Shown piece after piece: positions 52,177 through 61,685 of a stretch of 64,000 nucleotides of DNA. The notes beneath the pieces are model-generated. The model was not told the origin of the DNA. It made no database searches and saw only the letters and a program-made list of their open reading frames with translations. The position numbers and the translations under genes are program-made. How positions within the stretch are numbered: position 1 is the first letter of the stretch; the number at the start of each line of letters is the position of its first letter. The stretch spans positions 1-64,000 of the forward strand of contig CANLTZ010000005.1 of assembly GCA_947494145.1 (NCBI GenBank), in the 5' to 3' direction. The DNA is from an uncultured Jannaschia sp. GTDB taxonomy: Bacteria; Pseudomonadota; Alphaproteobacteria; Rhodobacterales; Rhodobacteraceae.

Positions 52177-53385
52177 ATGGCAAGACTTATGGGGATCATG
52201 GTTGCCCTGATCATGGCGCTGAGCGCGGGGCCCGCCCCTGCGCAAAATCCGTTCGAAGCGGCGGCCACCGTGAATGGCCGCGCAGTGACAAACTTTCAGG
52301 TGCAACAGCGCGCCCTTTTCCTATCGCTCTTGGGGGCACCGGGCGGTGATCCTGTTTCGGCCCGGCAAGCTTTGATCGACGAAGTCCTACAGCGTGAGGC
52401 CGCGCGCGTCGCGGGCGTCGAGGTCACGCCCGAAGAAGTGGACGATGCTTTGGTGGAGTTCGCGGGACGCGCAAACCTGACGCCCGAGGAATTTATCACG
52501 GCACTGGAAGGCGCGGGCGTGGCGCCCGAAACCTTCCGCGATTTTGTGCGCAATGGGATCTATTGGCGCGCGCTGATCCAGCAGCGCTTCGGCCCCCGCG
52601 CCCGACCCACCCAGGCTGAGGTCACGCGCGCCGCCGCCCGGGGCGGCTCCGGCACGGGGGGTGTGCGGGTGCTTTTGTCGGAAATCGCCCTGCCGATCAC
52701 ACCCGAAAACACCGAGCAGGTTCAGGCCCTGGCCCAACGTCTGTCGGACACAGTCAGCGGCCAAGCCGCCTTCGAACGGGCGGCGCGGGCCAATTCGCGC
52801 GCCCCCTCCGCGCAGCGCGGCGGGCGGATCGATTGGGTCCCGCTGGCGAACCTGGCCCCGCCCATCGCGGCTCAGGTCCTGTCACTGGCGCCGGGCGAAG
52901 TGTCCGACCCGATCAATCTGGGCAGCTTCATCGCGCTCTTCCTACTGCGCGATCTGGATGAAAGTGGCGTGACCGCGCCCGAAGACCTGTCCGTGGATTA
53001 CGCCGAGTTCCTTATTGCAGGGGGACGCAGCGCCGATGCGTTGCGCCGCGCCGCGCGTCTGCGCGATGACGTGGATACCTGCGATGACCTTTACGGGATG
53101 GCCCAAGGCTTGCCCGAAGAGGTGCTGTCGCGCGAAGTGTTGCCCATTGCCGAACTGCCCGACGATCTGCGTCAGGAAATTGCAAAGCTCGATGAAAACG
53201 AAGTCTCAACCCTGCTGACCCGCGGCGGTAATCTGCGCTTCATCATGCTATGTGCCCGCGTGGCCGAACCGCCCGAGGGTGGGTTCGAGGCAATTGGTCA
53301 GCAATTACTCAATGAACGTCTGACCAACTACGCCCAGAACTTTCTGGAGGAGCTGCGGGCAGACGCAGTCATCGTTGATGGCTAA
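52177..53385 (+). CDS. surA: Periplasmic chaperone SurA (peptidyl-prolyl isomerase)
   Basis: 402 residues from the ATG at 52177, which has AGGGGA upstream; the ATG at 52162 overlapping lptD is an alternative. A signal peptide ends near PAPAQ. The SurA N-terminal chaperone domain (about 25-140) is followed by a parvulin-like domain (about 160-265) with GGRIDWVPLANLAPPIAAQV and LAPGEVSDPI. It escorts outer-membrane proteins, including LptD. The stop overlaps the start of pdxA. Confidence 0.9.
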   Translation: MARLMGIMVALIMALSAGPAPAQNPFEAAATVNGRAVTNFQVQQRALFLSLLGAPGGDPVSARQALIDEVLQREAARVAGVEVTPEEVDDALVEFAGRANLTPEEFITALEGAGVAPETFRDFVRNGIYWRALIQQRFGPRARPTQAEVTRAAARGGSGTGGVRVLLSEIALPITPENTEQVQALAQRLSDTVSGQAAFERAARANSRAPSAQRGGRIDWVPLANLAPPIAAQVLSLAPGEVSDPINLGSFIALFLLRDLDESGVTAPEDLSVDYAEFLIAGGRSADALRRAARLRDDVDTCDDLYGMAQGLPEEVLSREVLPIAELPDDLRQEIAKLDENEVSTLLTRGGNLRFIMLCARVAEPPEGGFEAIGQQLLNERLTNYAQNFLEELRADAVIVDG

Positions 53386-54340
53386 GTCACCGATTGCCGT
53401 CACCTGCGGGGAACCGGCGGGCATCGGTCCAGAAGTGGTGGCCAAGGCTTGGAACCTGCTGCCGGAGTTACGACTTTTCGCCATTGGTAATCCGTCCCAT
53501 TTCGCGGGCCATGGCGCCCCGGTTGAGGTGATCAGCGACCCCTCCAAGGCCCATAGCCGCGCCCTTTGCGTGTTGTCCCACGACATCCCAGGCCCTGCCG
53601 TTCCGGGTCAGCCCCAGGCAGCGCAGGCACCTGGTATCGTGTCGGCCATTGCCCGGGGCGTGGACTTGGTGGAAAGCGGCGCGGCCTCGGCTTTGTGCAC
53701 GGCGCCGATCCACAAGAAAGCCCTGAAAGATGGGGCCGACTTCCCCCATCCGGGCCACACGGAATACTTGGCAGCATTGTCGGGCGAGGCAGAGGTGGCC
53801 ATGATGCTGGCCTGCCCCGAACTACGTGTGGTGCCTGCGACGATTCACATTCCGCTGCGGGAAGTGCCAGAGGCTCTAACGCCGGATTTGTTGGAAGCCG
53901 TGCTGCGCATCACCCACCACGCCTTGCGCCAGGACTTCGGGGTGGATGCGCCGCGCATTGCCGTGGCCGGGCTGAACCCCCATGCGGGCGAAGGCGGCGC
54001 CATCGGGGATGAAGAACTGCGCTGGATCCGCCCGCTTGTCGCGCGGCTGGCACCAGAATTGGGCTGTTTCGGGCCCCTCTCGGCAGACACGCTGTTCCAC
54101 GCCGATGCGCGCAAGGGGTTTGATGCGGCGATCTGCATGTATCACGATCAAGCGCTCATCCCGATTAAGACCATCGACTTCGCGGGCGGTGTGAACGTCA
54201 CGCTGGGCCTGCCCTTCATCCGCACATCGCCCGACCATGGGACGGCCTTCGACATTGCAGGCACTGGCCAAGCAGATCCGACATCTATGGTGGCGGCCCT
54301 GGAACTGGCCCGGGATATGGCGGAGCGGCGCGTGGACTAG
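53378..54340 (+). CDS. pdxA: 4-hydroxythreonine-4-phosphate dehydrogenase
   Basis: 320 residues from the ATG at 53378, overlapping the surA stop. Family landmarks are PIAVTCGEPAGIGPEV at the start, TAPIHKKAL, FPHPGHTEYLA with the metal-binding histidine, GLNPHAGEGGAIGDEE and ICMYHDQALIPIKT. It makes the precursor of pyridoxal phosphate from 4-phosphohydroxy-L-threonine with NAD. It precedes rsmA, as in many proteobacteria. Confidence 0.96.
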   Translation: MAKSPIAVTCGEPAGIGPEVVAKAWNLLPELRLFAIGNPSHFAGHGAPVEVISDPSKAHSRALCVLSHDIPGPAVPGQPQAAQAPGIVSAIARGVDLVESGAASALCTAPIHKKALKDGADFPHPGHTEYLAALSGEAEVAMMLACPELRVVPATIHIPLREVPEALTPDLLEAVLRITHHALRQDFGVDAPRIAVAGLNPHAGEGGAIGDEELRWIRPLVARLAPELGCFGPLSADTLFHADARKGFDAAICMYHDQALIPIKTIDFAGGVNVTLGLPFIRTSPDHGTAFDIAGTGQADPTSMVAALELARDMAERRVD

Positions 54341-54477
54341 GGAAGGGCTGTCTACTCCGAGAGATCGGACGCGGTTGTTCGATCGCAGCCGTGCGTCATC
54401 CCAAAACGAAGCTGGCCGATGCTCTGAAAATCTAGATCAGCCCTTTACCTGCCATCCATTTCGGCCCACCCAGCACC

Positions 54478-55314
54478 ATGGCCCAACTCGACGACCTGCC
54501 GCCCCTTCGCGAGGTGATCGCCACCCACGACCTGCGGGCGCGCAAATCCATGGGGCAGAACTTCCTGCTGGATTTGAACCTGACGGCGCGGATTGCGCGG
54601 TGCTCGGGCGTAGTCGAGGGTGCCCATGTGTTGGAAGTGGGCCCCGGCCCTGGCGGATTGACGCGCGCGCTATTGGCTGAAGGGGCGGCGAAGGTTCTGG
54701 CCATCGAAAAGGACGCACGCTGCCTGCCCGCCTTGGCAGAGATCACGGCGGCCTATCCGGGGCGCCTGGAGGTGATCGAGGGTGATGCCTTGGACGTGGA
54801 CGTAGCGGCGCATCTGCGCGCGCCGTGGCGTGTCGTGGCCAACTTGCCTTACAACGTCGGGACGGAACTCCTGGTCCGTTGGCTGACACCGCCAAGCTGG
54901 CCGCCGCCTTGGGAGAGCCTCACGCTGATGTTCCAGAAGGAAGTAGCGCAGCGCATCGTGGCGGCGCCAGGCTCCAAAGCCTATGGACGACTTGCCGTGC
55001 TGGCGCAGTGGCGCAGTGATGCCCAGATCGTCATGACCCTGCCGCCCGAGGCCTTCGCCCCGCCGCCCAAGGTGCATTCAGCTGTGGTTCACCTGAGCGC
55101 CCTGCCTGCGCCGCGCTTTCCTGCGGATGCCAAGATGCTAGAGAGGGTGGTGGCCAAAGGGTTCAACCAGCGCCGCAAAATGCTGCGCGCAGCCCTCAAG
55201 GGCCTGGCACCTGATATCGAGGACCGCTTACGCGAAGCCGGGCTGTCGCCCACAGACCGTGCCGAGGTGGTGCCTTTGGAAGGTTGGTGTGCTCTGGCAC
55301 GGGTCTTAGGGTAA
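54478..55314 (+). CDS. rsmA: 16S rRNA (adenine(1518)-N(6)/adenine(1519)-N(6))-dimethyltransferase
   Basis: 278 residues. It has [17 protein letters not shown], the AdoMet-binding motif [24 protein letters not shown] and the catalytic [11 protein letters not shown]. It dimethylates two adenines near the 3' end of 16S rRNA during small-subunit maturation (KsgA). The gap from pdxA is 137 bases. The region after its stop carries repeat copy B. Confidence 0.96.
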   Translation: MAQLDDLPPLREVIATHDLRARKSMGQNFLLDLNLTARIARCSGVVEGAHVLEVGPGPGGLTRALLAEGAAKVLAIEKDARCLPALAEITAAYPGRLEVIEGDALDVDVAAHLRAPWRVVANLPYNVGTELLVRWLTPPSWPPPWESLTLMFQKEVAQRIVAAPGSKAYGRLAVLAQWRSDAQIVMTLPPEAFAPPPKVHSAVVHLSALPAPRFPADAKMLERVVAKGFNQRRKMLRAALKGLAPDIEDRLREAGLSPTDRAEVVPLEGWCALARVLG

Positions 55315-55424
55315 CGCCACTTCGGTCGAAAGTGGAACCATCCGTCACGTCTTACGAAGCTGCTCAAAGCGCTTTTCGAAACGTTGACGGTTCAGGCACG
55401 TCAGAAGCCGTTAAAGTGCTCTAT

Positions 55425-55533
55425 AGCGGTTCTCGAAAAACCTGAGCCGTCAGCTTTTCGAGAAACGGTGCAACGTCAATGCGATGTCGGGACGTTTTTC
55501 GAAAATACTGATTCAGGTTTTCCGAAAACCGTT
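55425..55533. repeat. 109-bp inverted-repeat element, copy B
   Basis: The reverse complement of copy A at 4003-4111, the same length with five differences. The 21-base terminal inverted repeats here have three mismatches between them. It lies between rsmA and the DUF4167 gene. The preceding 100 bases contain a similar but degenerate stretch (AAGCGCTTTTCGAAACG at about 55369), perhaps an older copy. Confidence 0.85.
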
Positions 55534-55602
55534 TTAGACCGCAATGAAGCCCGCGGAGCGTCGGAGGTCCTGATCGGACACAGGCTACCTTTGGCCAAGA
55601 AC

Positions 55603-56370
55603 CTACGCCTCAGAAGGTTCCGCATCCGTGGGGGGTACTTCGCCGGTGCCTTCTGCTGGGGCTGGAGCCTTCTTGCGGGTACGGGTGCGCTTGGGTTTGT
55701 CCGCCTTGACCTTTTCGGCCTTCGCCTTTTCCACCTTCGGAGCTTCCGGCGCGGGCGTCTCGGCCTTTGGCGCTTCCGGCACGGCGGCTTCGACCTTGGG
55801 CGCCTCGGCCACGGGCGCGCCTTCGGGCGTGTCCACCAGTTCAGGCGCGCCGGTCGGCGCTTCGATCACATCGGGCTGCGCATCGCGATTGGTGTCGCGA
55901 TCCCGGTTGCGGCTGCGGCGATTGCGCCCGCCGCCGCCATTGCCATCCTGGCCCTGCTGGGCACCATGATCGCCACCGCTTTGCCCGCCATCGGCTTGCT
56001 GGCCACCGTTGTTCTGAATGGCGCCACCCTGCTGGCCGTGCTGCCCATTCTGGCCGCCCTGGCCCTGGTTGTGGTGCTGATTTTGCTGGTTCTGTTGGTT
56101 CTGCTGCTGGCGCGCTTCGATTTCCTTCTGAGCGGCCGCCAACATGCGGGTGTAATGCTCCGCATGCTGCTGGAAATTTTCGAGCGCGACGCGGTCACCG
56201 GAAAGCTGCGCATCGCGGGCAAGCTGGTTGTACTTGTCGATGATCTGTTGCGGCGTGCCGCGCACCTTGCCCTCGGGCCCGGAGCTGTCGAACACCCGGT
56301 TGACGATATTGCCGCCCTGGGGCCGGTTGCCACGGTTCTTGTTGCGCGAACGGGACTTGCTGCTTCTCAT
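55603..56370 (-). CDS. DUF4167 domain protein
   Basis: 255 residues. The N-terminal DUF4167 domain (about 1-85) has RSRNKNRGNRPQGGNI, VFDSSGPEGKVRGTPQQIID and HYTRMLAAAQKEI. After it comes a Gln/Asn/Gly-rich low-complexity region (about 85-150), then Arg-rich and Ala/Pro/Glu/Lys-rich repeats (APKVE/APKAE). The domain is largely alphaproteobacterial and its function is not established; basic patches suggest RNA binding. It is downstream of prmC on the same strand but separated by 164 bases. Confidence 0.92.
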   Translation of the reverse strand: MRSSKSRSRNKNRGNRPQGGNIVNRVFDSSGPEGKVRGTPQQIIDKYNQLARDAQLSGDRVALENFQQHAEHYTRMLAAAQKEIEARQQQNQQNQQNQHHNQGQGGQNGQHGQQGGAIQNNGGQQADGGQSGGDHGAQQGQDGNGGGGRNRRSRNRDRDTNRDAQPDVIEAPTGAPELVDTPEGAPVAEAPKVEAAVPEAPKAETPAPEAPKVEKAKAEKVKADKPKRTRTRKKAPAPAEGTGEVPPTDAEPSEA

Positions 56371-56534
56371 GCGTATGTTTTCCGCTGATCTTTGCCTCGG
56401 ACCCTGCCCACCATTCGTGGGTCACGGGGGTCCATGATTATCGGGCTTCGCATCTGGGGCGCGCGCTTCGGCACGTCTTCCCGTGTTGCTGAGTGGGTTA
56501 TGGGTGTGTCCGTCCCGGCTTACAAGGGGATTCG

Positions 56535-57437
56535 TCACCTGGCCCCCGGTTTTTGTGCCGAAACGACGCGATTCCGCCCATCGAGGTCCCTTGCGACCGA
56601 AATGGATACCAATCCCGCGGCTTGGAACAGGGCGCTGACGGCCTGGGCCTGGCTGGGCCCGATTTCCACCATGAGCCAACCGCCCGGCGCCAGATGGGCC
56701 GGTGCGTCGCGAGCGATCTTGCGATACGCGTCCAGCCCATCCCCACCCGGGGTAAGGGCAAGGTGCGGTTCCCAATCGCGGACCTCGGGTTGAAGGTCGG
56801 CCATTTCGCGGGCAGCGATGTAGGGCGGGTTGGAAACGATCAGGTCGAAAGCGCCTTCGACCCCGTCCAGCCAGTCAGCCCGCCGCAACTCGACCCGACC
56901 CGCCACGCCGACCAGCTCCGCGTTGCGCGCCGCCACATCCAGCGCCGCCTGCGAGATATCGGTGCCGACCCCGGTGGCCGTTGGACGCTCATGGAGCAGC
57001 GAGAGCAGGATGCAGCCCGACCCCGTGCCCAGATCGAGGACGCGGGTGAACGGTATGGACGGCGAGGTTACGGCTACATCCGTCTCTGTCGGCCAGCGGG
57101 CTGGATCGCGCAATGTATCGCCGCGGGCGTTCAAGGCTGCGCTGACCAACGTCTCGGTATCGGGGCGCGGGTCGAGTACGTCGGGGGTGACAATGAAATC
57201 GTGCATCCAAAAGGCCCGGCGACCGGTCAGATGCGACACGGGCTCTCGCCGGACCCTGCGGGCAACCAGCCGTTCGAACTGCGCCGCGACTTCAGGGGAC
57301 AAGGTTTCCTCGATCCCCGCGCCAGCCGCATCCAGCAGGACCGACACATCGCGCGCGGGGTCGGGCACGCCCGCCAGTTCAAGCCGCCGCCTAGCATCGA
57401 CCATGGCGTCGCGCATCGTTCGGACGGCGGCTTTCAT
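56535..57437 (-). CDS. prmC: Peptide chain release factor N(5)-glutamine methyltransferase
   Basis: 300 residues from the ATG at 57437, sharing one base with the prfA stop. An N-terminal helical domain carries RREPVSHLTGRRAFW; the AdoMet site is VLDLGTGSGCILLSLL and the catalytic motif is IVSNPPYI. It methylates the glutamine of the GGQ motif in release factors. The direct pairing with prfA fits its substrate. Confidence 0.96.
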   Translation of the reverse strand: MKAAVRTMRDAMVDARRRLELAGVPDPARDVSVLLDAAGAGIEETLSPEVAAQFERLVARRVRREPVSHLTGRRAFWMHDFIVTPDVLDPRPDTETLVSAALNARGDTLRDPARWPTETDVAVTSPSIPFTRVLDLGTGSGCILLSLLHERPTATGVGTDISQAALDVAARNAELVGVAGRVELRRADWLDGVEGAFDLIVSNPPYIAAREMADLQPEVRDWEPHLALTPGGDGLDAYRKIARDAPAHLAPGGWLMVEIGPSQAQAVSALFQAAGLVSISVARDLDGRNRVVSAQKPGAR

Positions 57438-58489
57438 CACTCCATCTCCGCCAGGAGCATGGCTTGATGGTCGGCGACAAGCGCGTCGATCACCTCATCC
57501 AGGTCGCCTTGCATGATGTTCCCCAGGGAATACAGCGTCAGGTTGATCCGGTGATCGGTCATGCGGCCCTGGGGGAAGTTGTAGGTCCGGATCCGCTCGG
57601 ACCGGTCACCACTGCCCACCTGCGCCTTGCGGTCGGCGGAGCGTTCGGCATCAAGTGCGGCGCGCTGCGCATCGTAGAGCCGGGCGCGCAGCACATTCAT
57701 CGCGATCTCCCGATTGCGGTGCTGTGATTTCTCGGACGAGGTCACCACGATGCCCGTGGGCAAATGCGTGATCCGCACGGCCGAGTCGGTGGTGTTGACG
57801 TGCTGTCCCCCTGCCCCGGATGCGCGCATGGTGTCGATGCGGATATCGCCTGCGGGGATGTCGACATCTACGGCCTCCGCCTCGGGCAGCACGGCAACTG
57901 TGGCCGCCGAGGTATGGATGCGCCCACCGGATTCGGTGGTGGGCACGCGCTGCACCCGGTGGACGCCGCTTTCGAACTTCAGACGCGCGAACACGTTTTC
58001 ACCCTCAATCCGGGCGATCAATTCCTTTACCCCACCCAGATCGGTTTCCTGGCGTTCCACCACATCCATCCGCCACCCGTGGGTTTCCGCATAGCGGCGG
58101 TACATCTGTTCCAGATCGCCCGCGAACAGCGCCGCTTCCTCCCCCCCCGTTCCGGGGCGGATTTCCAGGATGGCGGGGCGGGCATCGGCGGCATCCTTCG
58201 GCAGAAGCGCCAGTTGAAGGTCGGCTTCGGCGGTCTTGATCTGGGCCTTGAGCGCGGGAAGCTCCGCTTCCGCCAATTCGCGCATCTCGGGGTCGGCCAG
58301 CATGGCCTCAGCCTCAGCCTGCTGCGCTTGCAGCGTTTGGTAGGCGCGGACCTGTTCCGCCACGGGGCGCAAGTCGGAATATTCGCGCGTCAGACCCGCA
58401 ATTTCGCCAGCGTCGGGCGCGGCATTGAGACGCGCTTCAAGGAACTCAAAGCGCGACAGGAGTTGATGAAGGCGGTCCGCAGGGATCAT
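57437..58489 (-). CDS. prfA: Peptide chain release factor 1
   Basis: 350 residues from the ATG at 58489, giving the usual start [19 protein letters not shown]. The codon-recognition tripeptide lies in [12 protein letters not shown] (Pro-Thr-Thr in place of the common Pro-Ala-Thr). The catalytic GGQ is in [19 protein letters not shown]. It terminates translation at UAA and UAG. The ribosome binding site is weak. Confidence 0.97.
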   Translation of the reverse strand: MIPADRLHQLLSRFEFLEARLNAAPDAGEIAGLTREYSDLRPVAEQVRAYQTLQAQQAEAEAMLADPEMRELAEAELPALKAQIKTAEADLQLALLPKDAADARPAILEIRPGTGGEEAALFAGDLEQMYRRYAETHGWRMDVVERQETDLGGVKELIARIEGENVFARLKFESGVHRVQRVPTTESGGRIHTSAATVAVLPEAEAVDVDIPAGDIRIDTMRASGAGGQHVNTTDSAVRITHLPTGIVVTSSEKSQHRNREIAMNVLRARLYDAQRAALDAERSADRKAQVGSGDRSERIRTYNFPQGRMTDHRINLTLYSLGNIMQGDLDEVIDALVADHQAMLLAEME

Positions 58490-58566
58490 GGGGCGGGTGA
58501 TGGGGTGCGCAAAGTATTTGGTCAAGGGCGGCTGCCCATGCCATGCTGCATTGCGGAGGTATTGCG

Positions 58567-58779
58567 ATGCGACCCATTATCCTGTCCCTTGCCGTTCTCT
58601 GGCCCGTGGCCGCGACGAGTGGACCCGATTGTTACTGCACCGACCGCGTGGGCGCGCGTGTCGAGCTTGGTGGCCATACATGTCTGACAATTGGCGGCCG
58701 CAGCTTCCGGGCCTATTGCGACATGTCCCAGAACAACCCGATCTGGCGGGATACGGGCGAGGCCTGCGTCACCGGCTGA
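58567..58779 (+). CDS. Small secreted cysteine-rich protein
   Basis: 70 residues from the ATG at 58567, with GGAGG seven bases upstream. A signal peptide ([19 protein letters not shown]) is followed by about 51 residues with five cysteines: [26 protein letters not shown] and EACVTG. The odd number means one may be free or the protein may dimerise. No known domain is recognised; similar short proteins occur in Rhodobacteraceae to my recollection. Its 3' end overlaps the DUF6314 gene on the other strand by 11 bases. Confidence 0.7.
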   Translation: MRPIILSLAVLWPVAATSGPDCYCTDRVGARVELGGHTCLTIGGRSFRAYCDMSQNNPIWRDTGEACVTG

Positions 58780-59173
58780 CTGGCCCATAGCGCGTCAGCG
58801 CGCGATAATCCTTGCGTGGGCCGGTGACCCGCCAGCGGATGGACCAACGGGGCCAGGCGCTGAAATCGTAGTGCAGGATGTACGTGTCGGGTGGGCAATC
58901 ATGATGCGCCGTGCCGCCACCGCTGGGCACCTCGTGGAACAGGCGGCCATCGGCAAAGCTGACCCGAAGCTCGGTTGGTGTCGCTTGCCAGTGCGTGGTG
59001 CGACTGGCCTGTAGATCGTGCCCCCTCTGGCTAAGCGTGCCCGTCTCAACGCATCGCCCACCGTCCCAACGCGTCTCGCCTGCAAACCGCGCGCGCGCCC
59101 CGTCGGCATGGCGGATGACGCGCAGCGTGCGCCAGGTGCCTTGCAAGGCCGCCAGCCTATCCGCCGGTGTCAT
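58769..59173 (-). CDS. DUF6314 family protein
   Basis: 134 residues. It matches the DUF6314 pattern: LQGTWRTLRVIRH at the start, ETRWDGGRCVETGTL, VSFADGRLFHE and the closing CPPDTYILHYDFSAWPRWSI with VTGPRKDYRALTRY. The layout is that of a small beta-barrel of lipocalin type. The function is unknown. Its start overlaps the stop of the upstream gene by four bases. Confidence 0.85.
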   Translation of the reverse strand: MTPADRLAALQGTWRTLRVIRHADGARARFAGETRWDGGRCVETGTLSQRGHDLQASRTTHWQATPTELRVSFADGRLFHEVPSGGGTAHHDCPPDTYILHYDFSAWPRWSIRWRVTGPRKDYRALTRYGPVSR

Positions 59174-59478
59174 GGCACGAGCCGCCCCTCGGTCACGGCG
59201 CCATCCGGCCCAATGAAGCGGATGCGGTCGTCATCGCGCTCCACCCCGTAGCAAATCCAACTGGTCTCGGGCGGCCAGACCGAGCAATAGCGCCCGTCCC
59301 GTACTGCCCACAGCCCAAAATCGGGGCCGTAATAGGTCGTGCCATTGGCCATGAAGAGTTGCCCAACACCCATATAGTCGATTCGCGCGCCCGTCAGCAG
59401 GCCCGCCACGTCCTCCACGGGGCGCCAGTCGGCGGCAGCCGGGCTGGCCAACGTGATGGCGATCAAAAGGGCGCGCAT
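59170..59478 (-). CDS. Exported hypothetical protein
   Basis: 102 residues from the ATG at 59478, with AAGGAA upstream. A signal peptide (MRALLIAITLASPAAA) is followed by LLTGARIDYMGVGQLFMANG with TTYYGPDFGLWAVRDGRYC and WICYGVERDDDRIRFIGPDG. The two cysteines could form one disulfide. It resembles small periplasmic beta-sheet proteins of no known function. It is coupled to the DUF6314 gene and divergent from purB. Confidence 0.72.
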   Translation of the reverse strand: MRALLIAITLASPAAADWRPVEDVAGLLTGARIDYMGVGQLFMANGTTYYGPDFGLWAVRDGRYCSVWPPETSWICYGVERDDDRIRFIGPDGAVTEGRLVP

Positions 59479-59549
59479 GGCGGGTTCCTTGCGGGTGGTC
59501 GGCCTGAGGTCTAGGACGCCCTCGACCTTTCTGCCAGAGCGAGCCGCCC

Positions 59550-60857
59550 ATGATCCCCCGCTATTCCCGCCCCGAAATGGTGAACATCTGGTCGCCGGAG
59601 ACAAAATTCCGCATCTGGTTCGAGATTGAGGCCCATGCCTGCGACGCCATGGCCGATCTGGGCGTGATCCCCCGCGAAAACGCCGACGCCGTCTGGAAAG
59701 CGAAAGACGTGGAGTTCGACGTGGCCCGCATCGACGAGATCGAGGCCGTCACCAAGCACGATGTCATCGCCTTTCTGACCCACCTGGCCGAAATCGTCGG
59801 CTCGGATGAAGCGCGCTTCGTGCATCAGGGCATGACATCGTCCGACGTGCTCGACACCACATTCAACGTCCAGCTTGCCCGCGCCGCCGACATCCTCATC
59901 GCGGATATGGAGGCATTGCTGGCCGCGCTCAAACGCCGGGCGCTGGAACATAAGGACACGGTCCGCATCGGGCGCAGCCACGGCATCCATGCGGAGCCCA
60001 CGACCATGGGCCTGACGTTTGCGCGCTTCTACGCCGAGATGGATCGCAACCTTCGAAGACTGCGCGTAGCAAGGGATGAGATCGCCACGGGCGCGATTTC
60101 CGGCGCCGTGGGCACGTTCGCCAATATCGACCCGGCGGTCGAAGCCCATGTCTGCGCCAAGCTGGGCCTCGTGCCGGAACCCATCTCGACCCAGGTCATC
60201 CCCCGCGACCGCCACGCCGCTTTCTTTTCAGCCCTCGCCGTGGTGGCGTCATCGGTGGAAAACATCGCCACGGAAATCCGCCATATGCAACGCACCGAAG
60301 TCTTGGAGGCGGAGGAATTCTTTTCCAAGGGGCAGAAGGGCTCATCCGCCATGCCCCACAAACGCAATCCCGTCTTGACCGAAAACCTGACGGGCCTGGC
60401 TCGCATGGTCCGCTCCGCCGTTATGCCCGCACTGGAAAACGTCGCGCTGTGGCATGAGCGCGACATCTCCCACAGCTCGGTCGAACGAATGATCGGGCCT
60501 GACGCCACGATCACCCTGGACTTCGCCCTGGCGCGTCTGACGGGTGTGGTGGACAAACTCGTCGTCTATCCCGACAACATGTTGGCCAACATGAACAAGT
60601 TCCGCGGCCTGGTGATGTCACAGCGCGTTCTTCTGGCCCTGACCCAAGCGGGCGTCAGCCGCGAAGACGCCTACCGCCTGGTGCAGCGCAACGCCATGAA
60701 GGTCTGGGAGGAAGGCAAGGATTTCCAGACCGAGCTTCTTGCCGACGCAGATGTCCGCGCCGCCCTGCCTGAGGACGAAATCCGCGAAAAGTTCGACCTA
60801 GGCTATCACACCAAACACGTGGACACGATCTTCGCCCGGGTCTTCGGGCCGGACTGA
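59550..60857 (+). CDS. purB: Adenylosuccinate lyase
   Basis: 435 residues. It has the fumarase/aspartase-superfamily signature GSSAMPHKRNPV, with RYSRPEMVNIWSPETKFRIW at the N-terminus, TKHDVIAFL, HQGMTSSDVLDT and RSHGIHAEPTT. It acts twice in purine synthesis, releasing fumarate from SAICAR and from adenylosuccinate. It is monocistronic, convergent with the AlkD-like gene. Confidence 0.97.
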   Translation: MIPRYSRPEMVNIWSPETKFRIWFEIEAHACDAMADLGVIPRENADAVWKAKDVEFDVARIDEIEAVTKHDVIAFLTHLAEIVGSDEARFVHQGMTSSDVLDTTFNVQLARAADILIADMEALLAALKRRALEHKDTVRIGRSHGIHAEPTTMGLTFARFYAEMDRNLRRLRVARDEIATGAISGAVGTFANIDPAVEAHVCAKLGLVPEPISTQVIPRDRHAAFFSALAVVASSVENIATEIRHMQRTEVLEAEEFFSKGQKGSSAMPHKRNPVLTENLTGLARMVRSAVMPALENVALWHERDISHSSVERMIGPDATITLDFALARLTGVVDKLVVYPDNMLANMNKFRGLVMSQRVLLALTQAGVSREDAYRLVQRNAMKVWEEGKDFQTELLADADVRAALPEDEIREKFDLGYHTKHVDTIFARVFGPD

Positions 60858-60865
60858 ACCCGCGA

Positions 60866-61558
60866 TCAGGACAACAAGCCGGCGCGAATGTCGGGCGGCA
60901 ACAGTTTCGATGCCGCACTGCGCGTCGGTCGCGGCAGCACATCGCGGTGACGATCCAAAAACGCAACGAGCGCGTCTTGATCACGCTTGCCCGCTTCGCG
61001 GACCCAAGATGCGATGGCCTTCTGGACATAAGCATCAGAGTCAGGCGCTAAGATATCGGCGATCCGAAAGGTATCTTTGACCTGGCTCCGCTTCAGGAAG
61101 GCATAGGTTGCAACCAAAGCGGTGCGACGTTCATTTGGATTAGCAGACGCAGCCAGACGGTCGAGAACCGTGCGATCACCGTTGACGAGGTATTCGCCGA
61201 CCACGAACGGCGCCGCGCGGTCCACCAGATCCCAATTGTCGATACGGTCGTGACGGCGGAGATAGAGATCGAACAAAGCGCGGCGGTCTTCGTCCGGCAG
61301 CTTTTTGCGACGCGCCTTGAAATCCATCACGGCGACGGCTGCCATGCGGACCTCGTACCGTGGGTCGTCAAGCAGGGTTTCGATATCGCTGAGGCTGAGG
61401 TCGATATGTGCCTTGGAGATGGGGAAGACCTTACCGATGGGCACGCCCATGGCATAGGTTTCGGGATCGCCGCCTCGATAGAAGCGTGCAACACCCGGCA
61501 CAGCATCGGCGCTGGCGATGGCATCCAGGGCGGTGATCAAACTGGCGACCGTGCTCAT
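60866..61558 (-). CDS. DNA alkylation repair protein (AlkD-like)
   Basis: 230 residues from the ATG at 61558. It is built of HEAT-like helical repeats, with family segments AMGVPIGKVFPISK, DPRYEVRMAAVAVMDFKARR, DNWDLVDRAAPFVVGEYL and YVQKAIASWVREAGKRD. AlkD enzymes excise positively charged alkylpurines without base flipping. The catalytic acidic residue would lie in the DNWDLVD block. It stands alone with no clear partner. Confidence 0.85.
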   Translation of the reverse strand: MSTVASLITALDAIASADAVPGVARFYRGGDPETYAMGVPIGKVFPISKAHIDLSLSDIETLLDDPRYEVRMAAVAVMDFKARRKKLPDEDRRALFDLYLRRHDRIDNWDLVDRAAPFVVGEYLVNGDRTVLDRLAASANPNERRTALVATYAFLKRSQVKDTFRIADILAPDSDAYVQKAIASWVREAGKRDQDALVAFLDRHRDVLPRPTRSAASKLLPPDIRAGLLS

Positions 61559-61685
61559 ATTGTTAGCATATTTCCGGCATAGCCTGTGCCCAAGACCGAA
61601 AAGCACCGTATCTGCGACATTTCGTTGATTGAGTCGTGGGCAAAAGGCGCTACCGTTTATTCACCACGTACTGAGGAGACGACAG

